A DNA stretch of 64,000 bases from Homarus americanus (GCF_018991925.1 NW_024735554.1:550954-614953), one strand, 5' to 3'. Counted from the stretch's first letter, positions 43,497 through 56,160 are shown. Program-made: numbers and translations. The notes: generated by a model from the sequence alone, not told the origin.

Positions 43497-44255
43497 TTAC
43501 AAGCTTTCTGAAGTGTTGGACCCGGTGTTTGTATAAGTCAAGGTAGAGTAACTCAGATGACTCTGGATCGGTCGAGCTGTGTTGTGTTTTTTAATATGAG
43601 TTACAAGCTCTTCCATCGTTCTTAACGCTGTTAATGTTATACCATTACCATTCAATTCAATGTAAGATGGTAGGTGGTTATGGGATATTGATTGTTGTTT
43701 TTTTAATATTTCTATTTTACTGTTGCAGTTGTTACATTTCCAGCTTGTTGATGTTGAAGAAAATCTATTATATACATAGCCCCGTATGAATATACCATTT
43801 TTGCCTGCCTCCATATATATTATTTCTCCATTTTTAATACTGATTATAAAATCTAGCATATGCATAGAATCATCTTCGCAGTCGCACTTGGGTATTTGGG
43901 AAACTGAATTTTCAGAAGCAGAGGGAAAGTAGTAATAAATATTCTTCTCTTTCAACTCAGCATCAGGTAGCTTCTTCTTCTTTTCTTCTTCTTCTTTCAA
44001 CTCAGCATCAGGTAGCTTCTTCTTCTTTTCTTCTTCTTCTTTCAACTCAGCATCAGGTAGCTTCTTCTTCTTCTTTTCTTCTTTTTCTTTCAACTCAGCA
44101 TCAGGTAGCTTCTTCTTCTTTTCTCCTTTTTCTTTCAACTCAGCATCAGGTAGCTTCTTCTTCTTCTTTTCTTCTTTCTCTTTCAACTCAGCATCAGGTA
44201 GCTTATTATCAAAGGGTTGACTACCATAGTGTTCCTGCTTCAATTGCTGATCCAT
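43497..44255 (-). CDS. Charged-repeat coiled-coil protein with FLYWCH-like finger, copy B
   Basis: Open frame from MDQQLKQEHYGSQP (44255); an in-frame upstream ATG at 44345 is also possible but lies in sequence not coding in copy A. It has six nearly perfect LPDAELKEKEEKKKKK repeats (units of 48-51 bp), then the FLYWCH-like domain with WKCNNC and SHNHLPS. The repeats are more uniform than in copy A, as after recent homogenisation. The C-terminus beyond HIKKHN differs from A. Confidence 0.7.
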   Translation of the reverse strand: MDQQLKQEHYGSQPFDNKLPDAELKEKEEKKKKKLPDAELKEKGEKKKKLPDAELKEKEEKKKKKLPDAELKEEEEKKKKLPDAELKEEEEKKKKLPDAELKEKNIYYYFPSASENSVSQIPKCDCEDDSMHMLDFIISIKNGEIIYMEAGKNGIFIRGYVYNRFSSTSTSWKCNNCNSKIEILKKQQSISHNHLPSYIELNGNGITLTALRTMEELVTHIKKHNTARPIQSHLSYSTLTYTNTGSNTSESL

Positions 44256-44530
44256 AATTTTCCGTTGTTGGTTGCAGTATAAGTCAAGGTAGAGTAACGA
44301 GTAACTCTCAGATGAATGAATCTGGATCGGACGAGCTATTAACAAACAAACTTTATGGTGTGGGCTTGGTTTTATAGGCTACGGAGGCACAGGGACCCTT
44401 GAGGGGGCGGATCGATGGATGAGTATCAGGGTCCCAGTTTATGAATAAATAGTAATTTTCAAAATATTTCACTTTTCTTGCTGAGTATAACTAATCTTGC
44501 TACCTTCTACCTCCTTATTCCTCTATTATC

Positions 44531-45167
44531 TTACAGGGAAAACGTTTTCTGCTGCGTTTTAATATGAGTTACAAGCTTTTCCATCGTTCTTAACTCTGAT
44601 GGTAATGTTATACCCTCCAATTTAATGCAAGATGGTAGGTGGTTATGGGATATTGATTGTTGTTTTTTTAATATTTCTATTTTACTGTTGCAGTAGCTAC
44701 ATTTCCATCTTGTAGGAGAAAATCTGTTATTTACATAGCCCCGTGTGCATATGCCATTTTTGCCTGCCTTCTCATATATTTTTTCTCCACTTTCAATACT
44801 GATTATAAAATCTGACATGAAAATAAAATCATCTTTGGACTTGGGTATGGGTATATTTTGGGGGTCTGAATTTTCAGAATGAAAGTAGTAATAAATATTC
44901 TTCTTCTCTTCTTTCTCTTTGGATTCGAGCAAATTTATAGCATCAGGTAGCTTATTAGCAAAAGTACATTTGTGGTTCCTTAAACAGTGAGGCCAGCTAT
45001 ATTCCTTGTTACATTTCTTACACTTATAGGGCTTTCTGTAATGAGTATTTAAATGGTATTTTAAGTTTTCTTTTCTTCTGATGACGTAGTTACATATGTG
45101 ACAGCGAACGCGGTTTTTTTTTTTTGTTGACAGTCAGGGATTTGCGTTTGTTCTTGTTGTTTGCCAT
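44531..45167 (-). CDS. C2H2 + FLYWCH-like zinc-finger protein, copy B (same frame offset)
   Basis: The frame 45133-44531 is parallel to copy A: one C2H2 finger, one irregular finger, linker, FLYWCH-like domain (RWKCSYC; SHNHLPS). ATG at 45167 (MANNKNKRKSLTVN) is again out of frame with the fingers, with a run of 12 A between them. The offset is the same as in A although tract length differs by 3 bp. Confidence 0.55.
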
Positions 45168-45481
45168 GTTACCGGAATAGTACAGATAACTGATTGCCAA
45201 GATCGGAGTATGCACGTACACACAGATAACTGGTTGCCAAGACAAGAGAACAGAACAGCACAGACTAACAATCTAAGAACGGAGTACCGACTATTTATAC
45301 TGTCTAAAGTGCTTTAAAAAAACGTTGTTTTTTTGTTTTTTTAACTTTTGTTATAAACTCTCTGGGATGACAATAAATTTAAAAAAAACACTAACCTTTC
45401 AGACTAACATATATTGTTTAGAGACTTAGTGTTAACAAACAAACATCCAAGAAAGTTACATAATGTTTCTTATTTACTAAT

Positions 45482-46651
45482 TTATTCCTGGGTATTATCA
45501 ACAAAGTCTATTTCACTCCATAAATAATCATAAATTTTCTCACCAGTTTTACTTACAGTAAATCCCTTACGGGGGACACGCCTAGTTTTACTTATATGCT
45601 GGAGCTGCTCCAATGTGAACGGCACCGCATGTTTACACAGAGGGTGGGATTGATTTTGCATTTCCTCCAGAAGATCTAGTATAATTTCTTTAGGAGTTTT
45701 AAGAAACTCTTTCTCCATTGCCAGTTTTAAAAAATTGGGGAAGATGAACTCCATCGAAGCATACCGCAGATATTCTAATGATGATGATGAAGCAAAGCCA
45801 TGGGAATAGGCCTTAGCAAACCTGTTTTAAAATAAATACAGTTGCGGTGTTGTTGGATTACTGTATCATACAGATAAAAAAACACATACCCTGCCTCCCA
45901 AATCATTTATTTATAATAAAATTATTTTTTAATAAATATATTATATATTAAAAATGTAATAACATTACATATACTGTACCTGTAAATTCCTAAAGCATTG
46001 GATAGATGAAGTTCATTCTTGAGAAAGTCTGTGCAAACACGTAAAACATAGCGCATTTGCAGCATGTCTGCAGCAGCAACTAACTCTTGGGCATTTTCCG
46101 CTGTTACCTCAATGTTTCCTACATATTTAAAATAAAATTTTCATCCATCAATCAATTAATAACCGTTTTACATAAGGTTAGTTATACCATATAATTAGCA
46201 ATATGAAAGTCAATGTTTTTTCTTTATCCTTACCAGTATATATGAATCTGATGATCTGAGTTAATATATTGGGTTTTATGGACTTCATTTCTATTGAAGA
46301 CTGTGTTTCCTCAGCTAATCCACTCGTAAACATGGCCTTAAAATAGGGGCTTCCCACTGAGAGTATTACACGGTGAGCCTGGAATAAAATGTTTACCAGT
46401 ATATAAAAAAAAATCTTCAGATATTAAAAACTCTGCAAACACTTTAGCTAGTGCATATCAATAAATAATAGCTAGTGCATTGTATCAGTAAATAATGTTT
46501 CTCACCTTCACAACTGATCCACCAGCTGATATTTCTACATCACAGAACCGTTGTGAATGCCAGAGTGTATAACTGTATATAGAGTATCTAGCAGTGTGTT
46601 CGGATAATATTCACACCCGTAAGAGGGCTCCACACATGCCGCCATCCTCAT
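45482..46651 (-). pseudogene. Short BTB-BACK gene, block B
   Basis: Exon 1 from 46651 has an extra 8 bp (gttataca, a local duplication) that shifts frame before FCDVEIS. Exons 2-4 look intact: AHRVILSVGSPYFKAMFTSG, then MLQMRYVLRVCTDFLKNELH, then a last exon with PNFLKLAMEKEFLKTPKE and the YDYLWSEIDFVDNTQE tail. It is open exactly where the block A copies have stops. Confidence 0.8.
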
Positions 46652-47455
46652 GTATTAATACCTAAACTAACATAATTTATACTATCCAGAGTTGTCAGTT
46701 CTTTTGTAAATGGTGTATATTGGTAACTTTTAACGATAACGCACGCATTCGACGACTACCTTCTAGCTTGAATTCTATTCTAGGTAAATCCAGGTGGTGT
46801 TTGTGGCCTTTAAAAAGAATATATTTTTTTTCATATAAAAAGTAAAACGGAGATTTACTGTAAAATAAAAGGGATTTGTATATTTTTATTTTTTTTTATT
46901 TATTCTTTTATTTATTCATAAATTATTAAGTTTAAAGAACACAGCACAGACTAACAATCAAAGAACGGAGTACCTTTTTACTTGTGACTTGACTTGTGTT
47001 GTTATAAACTCAGAGAATACAACATGAAACACTAACCTTTCAGACTGACTATTAATGTAAAAACATTTTTACAAACTTAATAAAATAAAATAGATGTTTT
47101 ATATTTACTAGCTTGTTCCTGGGTATTCAACAAAATATATTATGCATAGTAGATACATTAAAATGCTAACTCCATTTAAAGTATAAAATAAGTAAATCAA
47201 TCATAAATTTCTCATCCATCATCCATCAATTTTTACTTTGGGTCTTAGCAAACTTTTAAAATACAGTCAGTTACAGATTACTGTATCGACCGTACAGATA
47301 AACATTATTTTTTATTATTATATAGTATTTCGAGGTTGTTTTTACAGTTCATTTTCATCTAGCCTAGCATTTGTAATATAAGTTAAAAACATCTTTCAAA
47401 GTTGGTTGTCAAAATAGTAATAATAAACACTCTTCTTTAGTACTGAAGGAAGTAC
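46652..47455. other. Spacer, no gene seen
   Basis: Counterpart of 4998-5694. AT-rich, no conserved frame. Confidence 0.55.
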
Positions 47456-47934
47456 TTAAATGTACACAGCTGTTCCTAGCGGGTGGCCAAATTTCTGAAA
47501 CCAACTTTTAATTTTAAATGGCAAGTGGGTAGCTGGGGGTGGGGTCGTGAGCGTAGATGTAATGGAGGAGTTGTAGTCACAGCAGTTCTGATCTGTCTCC
47601 AGTTCGAAATAGGATGGCGGAGGCGTCTCAGAGCTTGTTAGGGTATCGTTGTCTGGTAGAGAGTCCTGAAGGTGAAGGAAGATGAGAGTTAGCAACCCCA
47701 TGGTGGAAAAGATAAGAGTTAGTAACCCCTTAGAAATGGTGGCGAAAACATTAATAAATCCGTGGAACTTAAATATATTCAGATTGGATTCGTATTAACT
47801 TACCTGTCTGATGCTGTTGACAGTGATCGAGCCTCTTTTAATGACACGACGAGTCATCATTATTGCCGTAATCACCAATACCACCAGCACCACCGAGTTG
47901 AACAGGTAACCCATCACCATTATAATGTAACCAG
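47456..47934 (-). pseudogene. PPxY two-TM gene, block B, exon 1 deleted
   Basis: The PPxY exon is intact (DSLPDNDTLTSSETPPPSYF), except that the stop has changed and two residues are added (AVYI). Exon 2 keeps the TM and the donor but is cut at about 47934: a deletion joins it to sequence upstream of the gene ('gtaacca' next to 'gtaaacgtcaccctaag'), removing exon 1, intron 1 and the polyQ tract. Confidence 0.8.
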
Positions 47935-48211
47935 TAAACGTCACCCTAAGACTATCTTACTGTGAGCTAGGTTTAAAATGAATAAATTAGACCCGACCAG
48001 CGTATAGGGAGTTACGATCAAATCTGGGATTGGTAACACTCATCCAGTGCTTTATATTCCCTTTCGTTTTAAAAAAATAATTCAAATTTTAAAAACAAAA
48101 TAGTTTATTTTAGCTAGAAAAATACAGATACAGGCGCTTTCAGGCATTTTTTTATTTGTTATTTGTTATTAACCAAACGACAAATATAATGTATAACACA
48201 AAACACAGAAA

Positions 48212-48334
48212 CTAAATAAAAAAAAGGCAACACACACTAAAACATTTAATAAAAAACAAGGTTGGTTGTTGGGGGCAGAGCATCCTCCAGCTCCAATATT
48301 TCTTGTTGGTATTATCAGCAAACTTATCTTCATC
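48212..48334 (-). other. Spare terminal exon 2c, block B (early stop)
   Basis: Phase-0 frame DEDKFADNTNKKYWSWRM followed by a hydrophobic stretch ending LFFI-stop (40 aa). The T-run has 8 T where the longest copy has 7. Confidence 0.45.
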
Positions 48335-48499
48335 CTATAAAGAAAAACAAACAAAAATAATATCCCATTCTACCCCCACAACAAAAAATCAGGAGCCCCA
48401 TGTTACGGGTATTATAAAACAAAACGCTTTCACTAACATTTATTAACGATGAGTGGGTAGAAAACATTTGTCTGCCTGCATAGCATACAGTATATTGGA

Positions 48500-48625
48500 T
48501 TATTGGATTATTATAGCAACAATTTCCGTCCTTCGTGGTAACAGTTGTTTGCATATGCAATTAAGTATAATATCAATAAAAAAAACTGTATATGCCACTA
48601 TAATAAATATATCCATATCATCATC
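48500..48625 (-). other. Candidate alternative last exon 2b, block B
   Basis: After ttttctttatag: DDDMDIFIIVAYTVFFIDII and a basic end (CKQLLPRRTEIVAIIIQ), 41 aa. Acceptor and first 15 residues match 12366-12473; then one extra T changes the frame, which remains open and hydrophobic. Confidence 0.45.
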
Positions 48626-48680
48626 CTATAAAGAAAACATGTAGGTAGATTAACATTTCTAAAGGAAATACTGTACTATT

Positions 48681-49465
48681 TCAAAAATATATATTATACA
48701 TTAAAACAGATGCTACTATTCCATTTATAAAACCCAAGAAAGTATATCCTAAAATAAGTCCCATATCTTCTAATTTCTTCTCAGTAAACTTATCCACAAA
48801 CTTCTGGGCAAACTTCTCTGCAAACTTTTCGGCAAAATCTTGTTTGTCAGCAAACTTATCATTATCTTGTAGCTTATCAGCAGTTCCAGTAAACTTCTCC
48901 TCTACATTATTGGTTTCAGCCGCTTCTGCGTACAAGTCCCTATAAAATTGATCCTATAAAGAAAGAAAAAGTTATTTGAGTAAAGTTACCAAAAATATAT
49001 ATACAAAAAAAATTACACTAACTAAAGAAAATACAGTAAAACACTTACCCATCCACCACCTGTCTTTACAAATTTAGTTAGAGCAATCTTGGTAAAATCT
49101 TCCATATATTTCTTTGTGTCACTGGTTGTACACGTTATATTACAAAAGGCCAAATAAGTTATAATTCTACTCCAAATTATATCCTTATCAACACTAAGAA
49201 TCAATTCACCAATAGAAATAAGATCATTATTTGTGTAATTGGGATTAGGATGTAGTATGTCAAATATTTTATTATTTTGAAAAGAAATAAGGTTATAAAC
49301 TAATTTCATCACTAAATCCTCTGAAAATGTTAAATCCAGTTTGTCGTCGTCTGTGTTGGTGACAAGTTTGAATAAACCCAGAGATTTTTCTTCTTCTTCA
49401 TCACAGAGGAGTTCATTATCGTTGTTTAAAAGCAACCCATGTTCTAAATTGTCTTTGTCTGGCAT
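48681..49465 (-). CDS. Bcl-2 family apoptosis regulator, copy B
   Basis: Exons 49049-49465 (139 codons) and 48681-48953, phase 0, 95-bp intron, 229 aa. BH1-like DIIWSRIITYLAFCNI, BH2-like GGGW-DQFYRDLY, Lys/Phe linker and C-terminal anchor (LGYTFLGFINGIVASVLMY), as in copy A. All differences in length from A are whole codons (LEHGLLLNND/LELVNND; TDDDKL/TDDKL; TADKLQ/TADTADKLQ). Both splice sites and the stop are kept. It is likely functional, with selection keeping the frame. Confidence 0.85.
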
Positions 49466-49625
49466 ATTTTTTACTTTAAAACTTTAACTTTTACTAATTT
49501 ACGGGTAGTGTTTACTTGTCTAGTCTTTTAAGAACAATACTATGATGAGCGTTGGGGAGCAACTATAAATACAAGTGCGTGCGTGCGTGCGTGCGTACAC
49601 ACACACAAATACTTTTTACATTTTT

Positions 49626-50180
49626 TTATTTGTAACAAGTAAGTAATGGAAATGATGACATATACCAATTATCATATTGTAATTGGTTTAAATTAAGTTT
49701 ATATCTACTAAATGATGAAAAATTGATTGGATTGTGATATTTTTCATCTATTATTTTAACCCGATCGTTGTTATCAAAAAATGATGAAAAATTGATTGGA
49801 GTGTGATATTTTTGATCTATTATTTTAACCTGGTCGTCATCAAGAAAATGATGGCATGAGATAAGATAATCTATAATACATCTTTTTTCTAATGGTGTAT
49901 AATAAAAATTTCGAGCAATTATATGGAAAAATACATTAGCATGACATGGTATAAAAACTCCTCCGATAATATATTGTTTTCAAGAATATTTTCTACTTTG
50001 AAATAAAATTAATTCACTATAAAGCGGAGCAAAGATCTCATTTCCTTGTGCTAAAATTTTAACATGTATGTTCACATATTCATAATGAAATATTAGTGTA
50101 TATACACGTAATTCTAATTGAATAAATTTATCAGAAATAATATTCATTAGACATTCTGTAAATGTATCATTTCTTTCCAT
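49626..50180 (-). pseudogene. Unknown protein U1, copy B, one in-frame TGA
   Basis: 185-codon frame matching 13388-14011 throughout, broken once where AGA (in RKYSRKQYI) is TGA (49980-49982). Everything after that is open and keeps the internal KIID-K-YH-PINFSSF repeat. The C-terminus (LLTCYK) differs from copy A because of repeat DNA. Recent inactivation, or readthrough, would fit. Confidence 0.65.
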
Positions 50181-53100
50181 CCATGTTGTGTAAAATTTAA
50201 AATAGCTTTTTTTTATTTAGATTTTATCGCTTTGCAAAACCTTTTTGAAGAGTATAACAATTGGTCTTTTTCAAAACTTTTGAACTCCATTATTAAACCT
50301 AGACACCAATCATTTTGTAAAATATATGTGAGCAAAACAAATATAAAATCCTTTATAAAAATTTTTTTACTAATAAAAAGCTATATAAAGGGAAACTTTC
50401 CAATTTCCAAATTATCTTTTTATCCCTCCCTATCCTATCATAACAATCTCTCCTCCTCTTCCTCTTCCCTCCCATATATATTCTGTGCTGTGTTCAAGTA
50501 AAAGAAATATTTTTATTTGATAAAAATTACAACTATTTTTATTATAAGTGAAAAATGATATGTAAACGTTAACTTTCTAAATCCAACGAACGAACATTTA
50601 AAAAATTAAAAAAGGAAAACTTTCTATGGCAATTTAAATGTTTTGTGTCGGTCATTACTGTTGAAAATCATATAAATGAATATTAAGTAACTTTTAATTA
50701 AACTGTTATTAAATGGCAAATATTTTTTTATAATGAGCAATGAGCAAGCAAAGGCAAACAGTTAACCTTTTTAACGTATTGTTTGGGTGGGTGGAGTTAA
50801 TTATCTTTTTCGTTTTCATGATTTTTATAATGTGAACTGGATTGTGATTAATTTTATTAATATCTAAAATGTTAAAAATATTTATACTACAGGAAATTTT
50901 GAATATTAAAAAATATAATGTAAGGGCAGAAGGCAGGCAGACAAATCACACAAAATTTTTATTTTTTATTATAAGGCAAACATTTTAATCTTTAGTTATA
51001 TTTCATATATTTATGATTTATCTTATATGTAAAACTGGATAATTTTGTTATGTTTACACTATTAAAAAACTTAAAGAAACATTATCTTTTAGTGAATCTT
51101 GGATGGGAAAAACGGTACTATTTTGTTTTCAGATGGAGATGGATGGGATAAACGGTGATTATAATTTCCCTAATACTGTGACTTTAAAAAACTGACTTGA
51201 GTAAAAAACTATCTAAAAATGGATAAGAAATTATAGTTGATAGAAAATTATAATTAATTTTGGTAACTATTAAAGGCAAATATTTTTTTTTTAAAAAAAG
51301 CAAACATTTTATCTTCAGCTTTTAAAAAAAGGAACCGGCCGCTAATATTATTTGGGTTTGGGTGTGGATGATAATCTTTTCGTGTCGTGCGTGATTTATT
51401 TTGTAAAACTGATACTGAGATCGTGCGTCGGTCGATCGTGATTTGATTTATTTAAGTAAAACTGAGACTGGGAAAAACTAAACTATGGGGGTATTAAAGG
51501 CAAATTAAAAAAAAAAAAAAAGTAAACTTTTTATCTTTCAGCTTTTAAAAAAAAGGAACCGACCGCTAATATTATTGGGTTTGGGTGCGTTAAGTAAAAC
51601 TGAGACTGAGTGAGTGGGAAAAACTATCATTTTGTTATGTTTTCAGATTGTGTTTTCAGATTGGATTGGATAAGAAATTATAGTGAATGGGGGATGGGGA
51701 TGGGGATGGGGGATAAAGATTGTGGATTAATTTTGGTATCATCAATGTCATTGTTTTCAGATTTATGTTTTCAGATTTCAGATGGATGAGCAACATAAAA
51801 GTTGTAAGTGTGTGTAAGTGATTATTTTTTATTATTTTATATCTATATACTCAAATTTTTAAAAGTTAGAAAGAGATTTAAAACTTGAGACCACAAGGAT
51901 GACAAATCTCGAGTAGTATATAGTATAATATTTTCTATATTGTAAACTATTAAGTTAGGGTCAGGAAAAAGAGGGTGGATTCAAGGGCATATAAATTTAC
52001 AGGTCCAGGGTTAAGGGGTTATTTTTTTTTTTTATCCTAAGTCTAACACAAATTCCTTTCTTTTTTGTTTTTTTTTAATTAATATGGAATTGTGTTTGCA
52101 AGAGAAGGGATTCTCACATACAAAAACACTTAAATGTGTGTTTATCCGTATGGAGAGATAGGTGCACACACCCACTACTAAGTCAAATCAACCTTACTGG
52201 TGAACTATTGTATAACATCCACCCAACATTTATATTACTTTAATACAGTATCCAGAGTCTTATCTCTTATATTGTCTTCAACAATATAAAAGGAGACAGT
52301 AGGAGCGAAACAATCTTATTAAGTTACAATTATTACATACATACACCACCCACACTCTTGTTTATTATTTTTCTTCGTTGATATCGATGTCGAATTTCTT
52401 TTTGAAATTCAAAGGGACTCTATCAAAAACGAGACTCTTAGGTATACAATAAAACAAGCATTCATTACACTTAATCCTACGGGTTGATTTGTATTGTCGA
52501 CAAATGTAGTGCACCGGGACTGGTTTACAGTGGATTCATTCACAGTCCTACCTTTTCTTAGGTTTTCGCTGGAGTCTGCTTAAAAGGATAGGGTAAATAT
52601 CCTGTGCCATACGGGACAACTTTTTATAACAATTAATTTTTAAAGATTGTTATAGAAGGGTTCTCCCCAGAAAACCAAAATTGCATTCAACTCTCTTATC
52701 TTCCTCTGGGGAAGATTTGTATTGATTTGTCTTGTCAATTAGATTAATACCCCCCAAAAAATTACCTATAAAAACAATTTGTATTGTTTTTTTTATTTAA
52801 GAATTATTGGGTAGGGTAGTGAGTTTATAATTTTTTGTAAATATAACATACGGACCCTTACTTAGTAGGAAAAACAAATTAAAATTTAGAAAGAGAGTAC
52901 TAGGTAGTTTTTTCAGTATTGTTATCGATTATACACAAAAAAAAGGAAATTTTACACATAGTTAGATTTTTTAGTTAGGGGATATTATCTTTATTGATTA
53001 ATCTTTATCTAGGGGTAGAGTTATTATTCTCGATGGATTGGGGAGATCCCTCACCCATGATTAGTAACTCTCTCTAGAAACAAAAGACTGATTTTTAAGA

Positions 53101-53740
53101 TTAAGAAAAAAAAATTTCTTTCAGTGTCGTATAATCACGCCGTTAAAGAATTATTGCATTTAGTGCTACCTAGGATAAAGGTTTGACACTGTAGTTCTTT
53201 AACAGATTCTAGTGATAGTCGAGACTGTATATAGCTGAGGGAAGGGTCTCGCGGCTGGGTTACCAAATAAAACCCTCAATGTAAAGTTGTATACTATATT
53301 AATTCTCTCCCAGCCGTGATCGCTATAGAGTTAAAAGACCATGTTTTTATGACGACCGACGGACGAGATAATATTTGTGTGTATGTATAAATATATTTTA
53401 AACTTTCCGATAATAAACATTAACTATTTTCGCCAATAAATCTAGAAAAATAAATATATTGTATTTTTTCCTTCATGTAATTACTCAAAAATCTACCTAC
53501 ATTTTACATTTTAATATTTCTAAGGGCGGAGAGTGGACTTTGCCCCCCAGCTTGTTTTGGAACTTTAGGTTTACAAGTTAAAAAAAAAAATAATTAGCTT
53601 GAAACTCCTAAAAAAAAAAAAGCCACGAACGATTTTGGTATTATAACTTATCTTCTTCACATCATCCTTCGAGAAAACAAATTATTGCCTATCTATTAAA
53701 CCAACCAGATAAAACTTACCTAGTTTTTACTTCTTCCACT
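50181..53740. other. Long AT-rich non-coding stretch, block B
   Basis: Counterpart of 14012-17907 with fewer tandem units and a roughly 90-bp deletion near 53228. Apart from the Cys-rich frame at 52365-52535 I see no gene. Confidence 0.55.
52365..52535 (-). CDS. Cys-rich C-terminal exon of unknown gene, copy B
   Basis: 56-codon open end: IHCKPVPVHYICRQYKSTRR, then C-x2-C (KCNECLFYC) and a basic/acidic C-terminus (NFKKKFDIDINEEK). The C-x10-C-x2-C-x3-C spacing suggests a zinc-binding end such as some transposase C-termini have, but I cannot name a family. The same frame upstream shows TGA, TAG and then MAQDIYPILLSRLQRKPKKR, identical in both blocks. No clear splice pair bridges the stops. Confidence 0.35.
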   Translation of the reverse strand: MHCKPVPVHYICRQYKSTRRIKCNECLFYCIPKSLVFDRVPLNFKKKFDIDINEEK

Positions 53741-53917
53741 CTATGGTGTAAAACAAAACGCAAAACAAAACATTATGCACTCCCATAGTGGTTTACACAC
53801 TGGTTTAGGTTCGTCATTAATAGTTAAAACCTCAATTTGGTCGTCATTATCATCACCACCATTGTTATCATTATCAATTTGTTCCTGCAACTCATTTACT
53901 ACTACTTTTTCTGACAT
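53741..53917 (-). CDS. Conserved 58-aa small ORF, copy B
   Basis: MSEKVVVNELQEQIDNDNNG, acidic middle, end PLWECIMFCFAFCFTP, identical in the last 16 residues to copy A (17908-18075). Indels relative to A are 9, 3 and 3 bp. GTAAGT follows the stop. Divergent from the integrase element about 750 bp away. Confidence 0.6.
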   Translation of the reverse strand: MSEKVVVNELQEQIDNDNNGGDDNDDQIEVLTINDEPKPVCKPLWECIMFCFAFCFTP

Positions 53918-55171
53918 TTCTGAAAATTTTCTGTGAATTGCTGTGCTGTGGTCTTGCTTGCACTTTAAACACAGATTAAGCTGGTTGAGTGAAGTAAAGT
54001 AATACGTACGTGCTTTATATACAATTCCCTCTTATATTTAAATTACTGCCAAATGCCAAATACTTAATTTCACTGAATGATGAACCCAGTGTTTCTCTCT
54101 CTGCAAATCTGAGTAACATCAGGTTAAGAGATCGATCGATCGATCAATGTTTCTCTCACTGCAAGTCTGAGTGTTAAAACACTTGGTTGTATTGGGTTTT
54201 CCACACACATACATCCATTTTATTTATAAATAATAAAGAAAATTTGTGTTTATTGATAGCCTACTAAGAATATTTTCTTGGGGGTGGGGGGGGAGGTGGT
54301 GAGGATCATACCATACAGCAACAGGTGAGGGTGGGAGGGGAGAGAGGTGGTGAGGGTCATACCATACATCAGCAGCAGGTGAGGGTGGGAGGGGAGGAAG
54401 GTGGTGAGGGTCATACAGCAGCATGCATAGATGCTTCCCTCAAACAACAACCTTGTCTTTAACAACCTTTAACCTTTAAAAAACTAGGTAACATGTAGTT
54501 TCCTTCCTTCAAATGGAAAAAGGCGCCGCCAATCATTCATACCCACCAACCTTTACATATATACCCCTCCCCAACATGAAGTAGCACCACACTTTCCATT
54601 AGGCTGCCGATCGATCATTGGTTGGGGTGTGATAACCGAACTAACTTTATTTGAAGGACGGACGACAATGTTAGATAGTGACGATGACGACAATGAAGAT
54701 ACTGATACACCAGCAAATACAAGTACAAGTGAAATCAACAGAAAATTATTTGAAGAGAAACTGTTTGCACAAAATTTTTGCAATAAACGGTTATTTTTTA
54801 CTGATACAAAATTTAAACAATATATAGAAATAATTGAAGCAGCCAAGAATAAAATTACTACAAAGACGCCTCAGGAGTATGCTCTTATTCGCCGATACGA
54901 TGTAATTTACAAAAATGGGCAAGAAAACGTTTATGTTAGTGTCTGAAATTTATGATAATATTAAAGATTCACATATTACTGTTGGACATGGAGGGGAGAA
55001 AAGAACTTATTTAGAATTGAAGAAAAAATTGCCAATATAACCTTAAAACAAATTAAACTCTTTATTTCATTATGTGAAACATGTCAACTAAAACGTCGTC
55101 GACGTACAAGGAAGACAGAGGTTGTTAAACCTCTACTATCTAGCAGTTATGGATCCAGAGGTCAGATTGAT

Positions 55172-55933
55172 TTGATCGATATGCAGAAAGAACGTTTTGA
55201 AGATTATAAATTTATTCTACATTATCAAGATCATTTAACAAAATTTTCAATTTTACGGCCATTGAAGACTAAACAAGCTGACGAAGTAGCTTATAACCTG
55301 TTACAAATATTTAGTATAATTGGAGCTCCTAAGATTCTCCAAAGTGATAATGGTAGAGAATTTGTAGCATCTATTATTAAGGATTTAACAGAAAACATCT
55401 GGCCAGACCTGTACATAATTAACGGAAAACCTCGCCATCCTCAGAGTCAAGGAAGTGTAGAGAGAGCTAATGGAGACATTATGCGAATTTTAAATAGCTT
55501 TTTAAAAGATAACAACACCCCTAACTGGGTTATTGCTCTCCCCTTTGTTCAAATGGCCAAAAATTCTGCTCACAGCGAAGGAATTAATATGTCTCCATAT
55601 AAAGCTGTTTTTGGTAAAGACCCAATAGTGGGGATGAAGTCAAATTTACCATTAGATATATACAATAAGCTTAAAATGTACGTGAAAACTGAAGAACATT
55701 TAATAAATGTAATGTGTAATAGACAACGACAACGACAACAACAACAACAACAACAAGAGCAAGAAGAAGAAGAAGGAGAAGAAGAAGAGGAAGAAGAAGA
55801 AGAAGAACAAAAAGAACAAGAAGAACAAGAACAAGAACAAGAAGAACAAGAAGAAGAAATTACAGGAAGTATATCCATTTATCATTATAGTTTTAAAGTT
55901 CCAGTGTTATTTTATCTGAAATCAATTAAGTAA
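55172..55933 (+). CDS. DDE integrase core, copy B
   Basis: Catalytic motifs LIDMQ/MIDMQ, ILQSDNGREF and QGSVERANG are kept. Almost identical to copy A up to the Gln/Glu repeat, which differs in length and composition. The start shown is the first ATG of the open stretch, not the real start. The residues after EEEITG are intron. Confidence 0.85.
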   Translation: MIDMQKERFEDYKFILHYQDHLTKFSILRPLKTKQADEVAYNLLQIFSIIGAPKILQSDNGREFVASIIKDLTENIWPDLYIINGKPRHPQSQGSVERANGDIMRILNSFLKDNNTPNWVIALPFVQMAKNSAHSEGINMSPYKAVFGKDPIVGMKSNLPLDIYNKLKMYVKTEEHLINVMCNRQRQRQQQQQQQEQEEEEGEEEEEEEEEEQKEQEEQEQEQEEQEEEITGSISIYHYSFKVPVLFYLKSIK

Positions 55934-55978
55934 AACAATATATATAATAAAGTTTTTAATGTTATATTTTTATTATAG

Positions 55979-56160
55979 ATGAGAGACGACCTATCAAGAA
56001 GTACACAGACCAAAAGAAAAGAAGAAGAGGAAGAAGAAATTACAGGAAGTATATCCATTTATTATTATAGTTTTAAAGTTCCAGTGTTATTTTATCTGAA
56101 ATCAATTAAGTAAAACAATATATATATAATAAGGTTTTTAATGTTTTATTTTTGTTATAG
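55979..56160 (+). repeat. Tandemly duplicated intron/mini-exon in the integrase gene, copy B
   Basis: Same duplication as 20233-20402. Mini-exon length and both candidate splice sites are unchanged, showing that it predates the block duplication. Confidence 0.55.
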
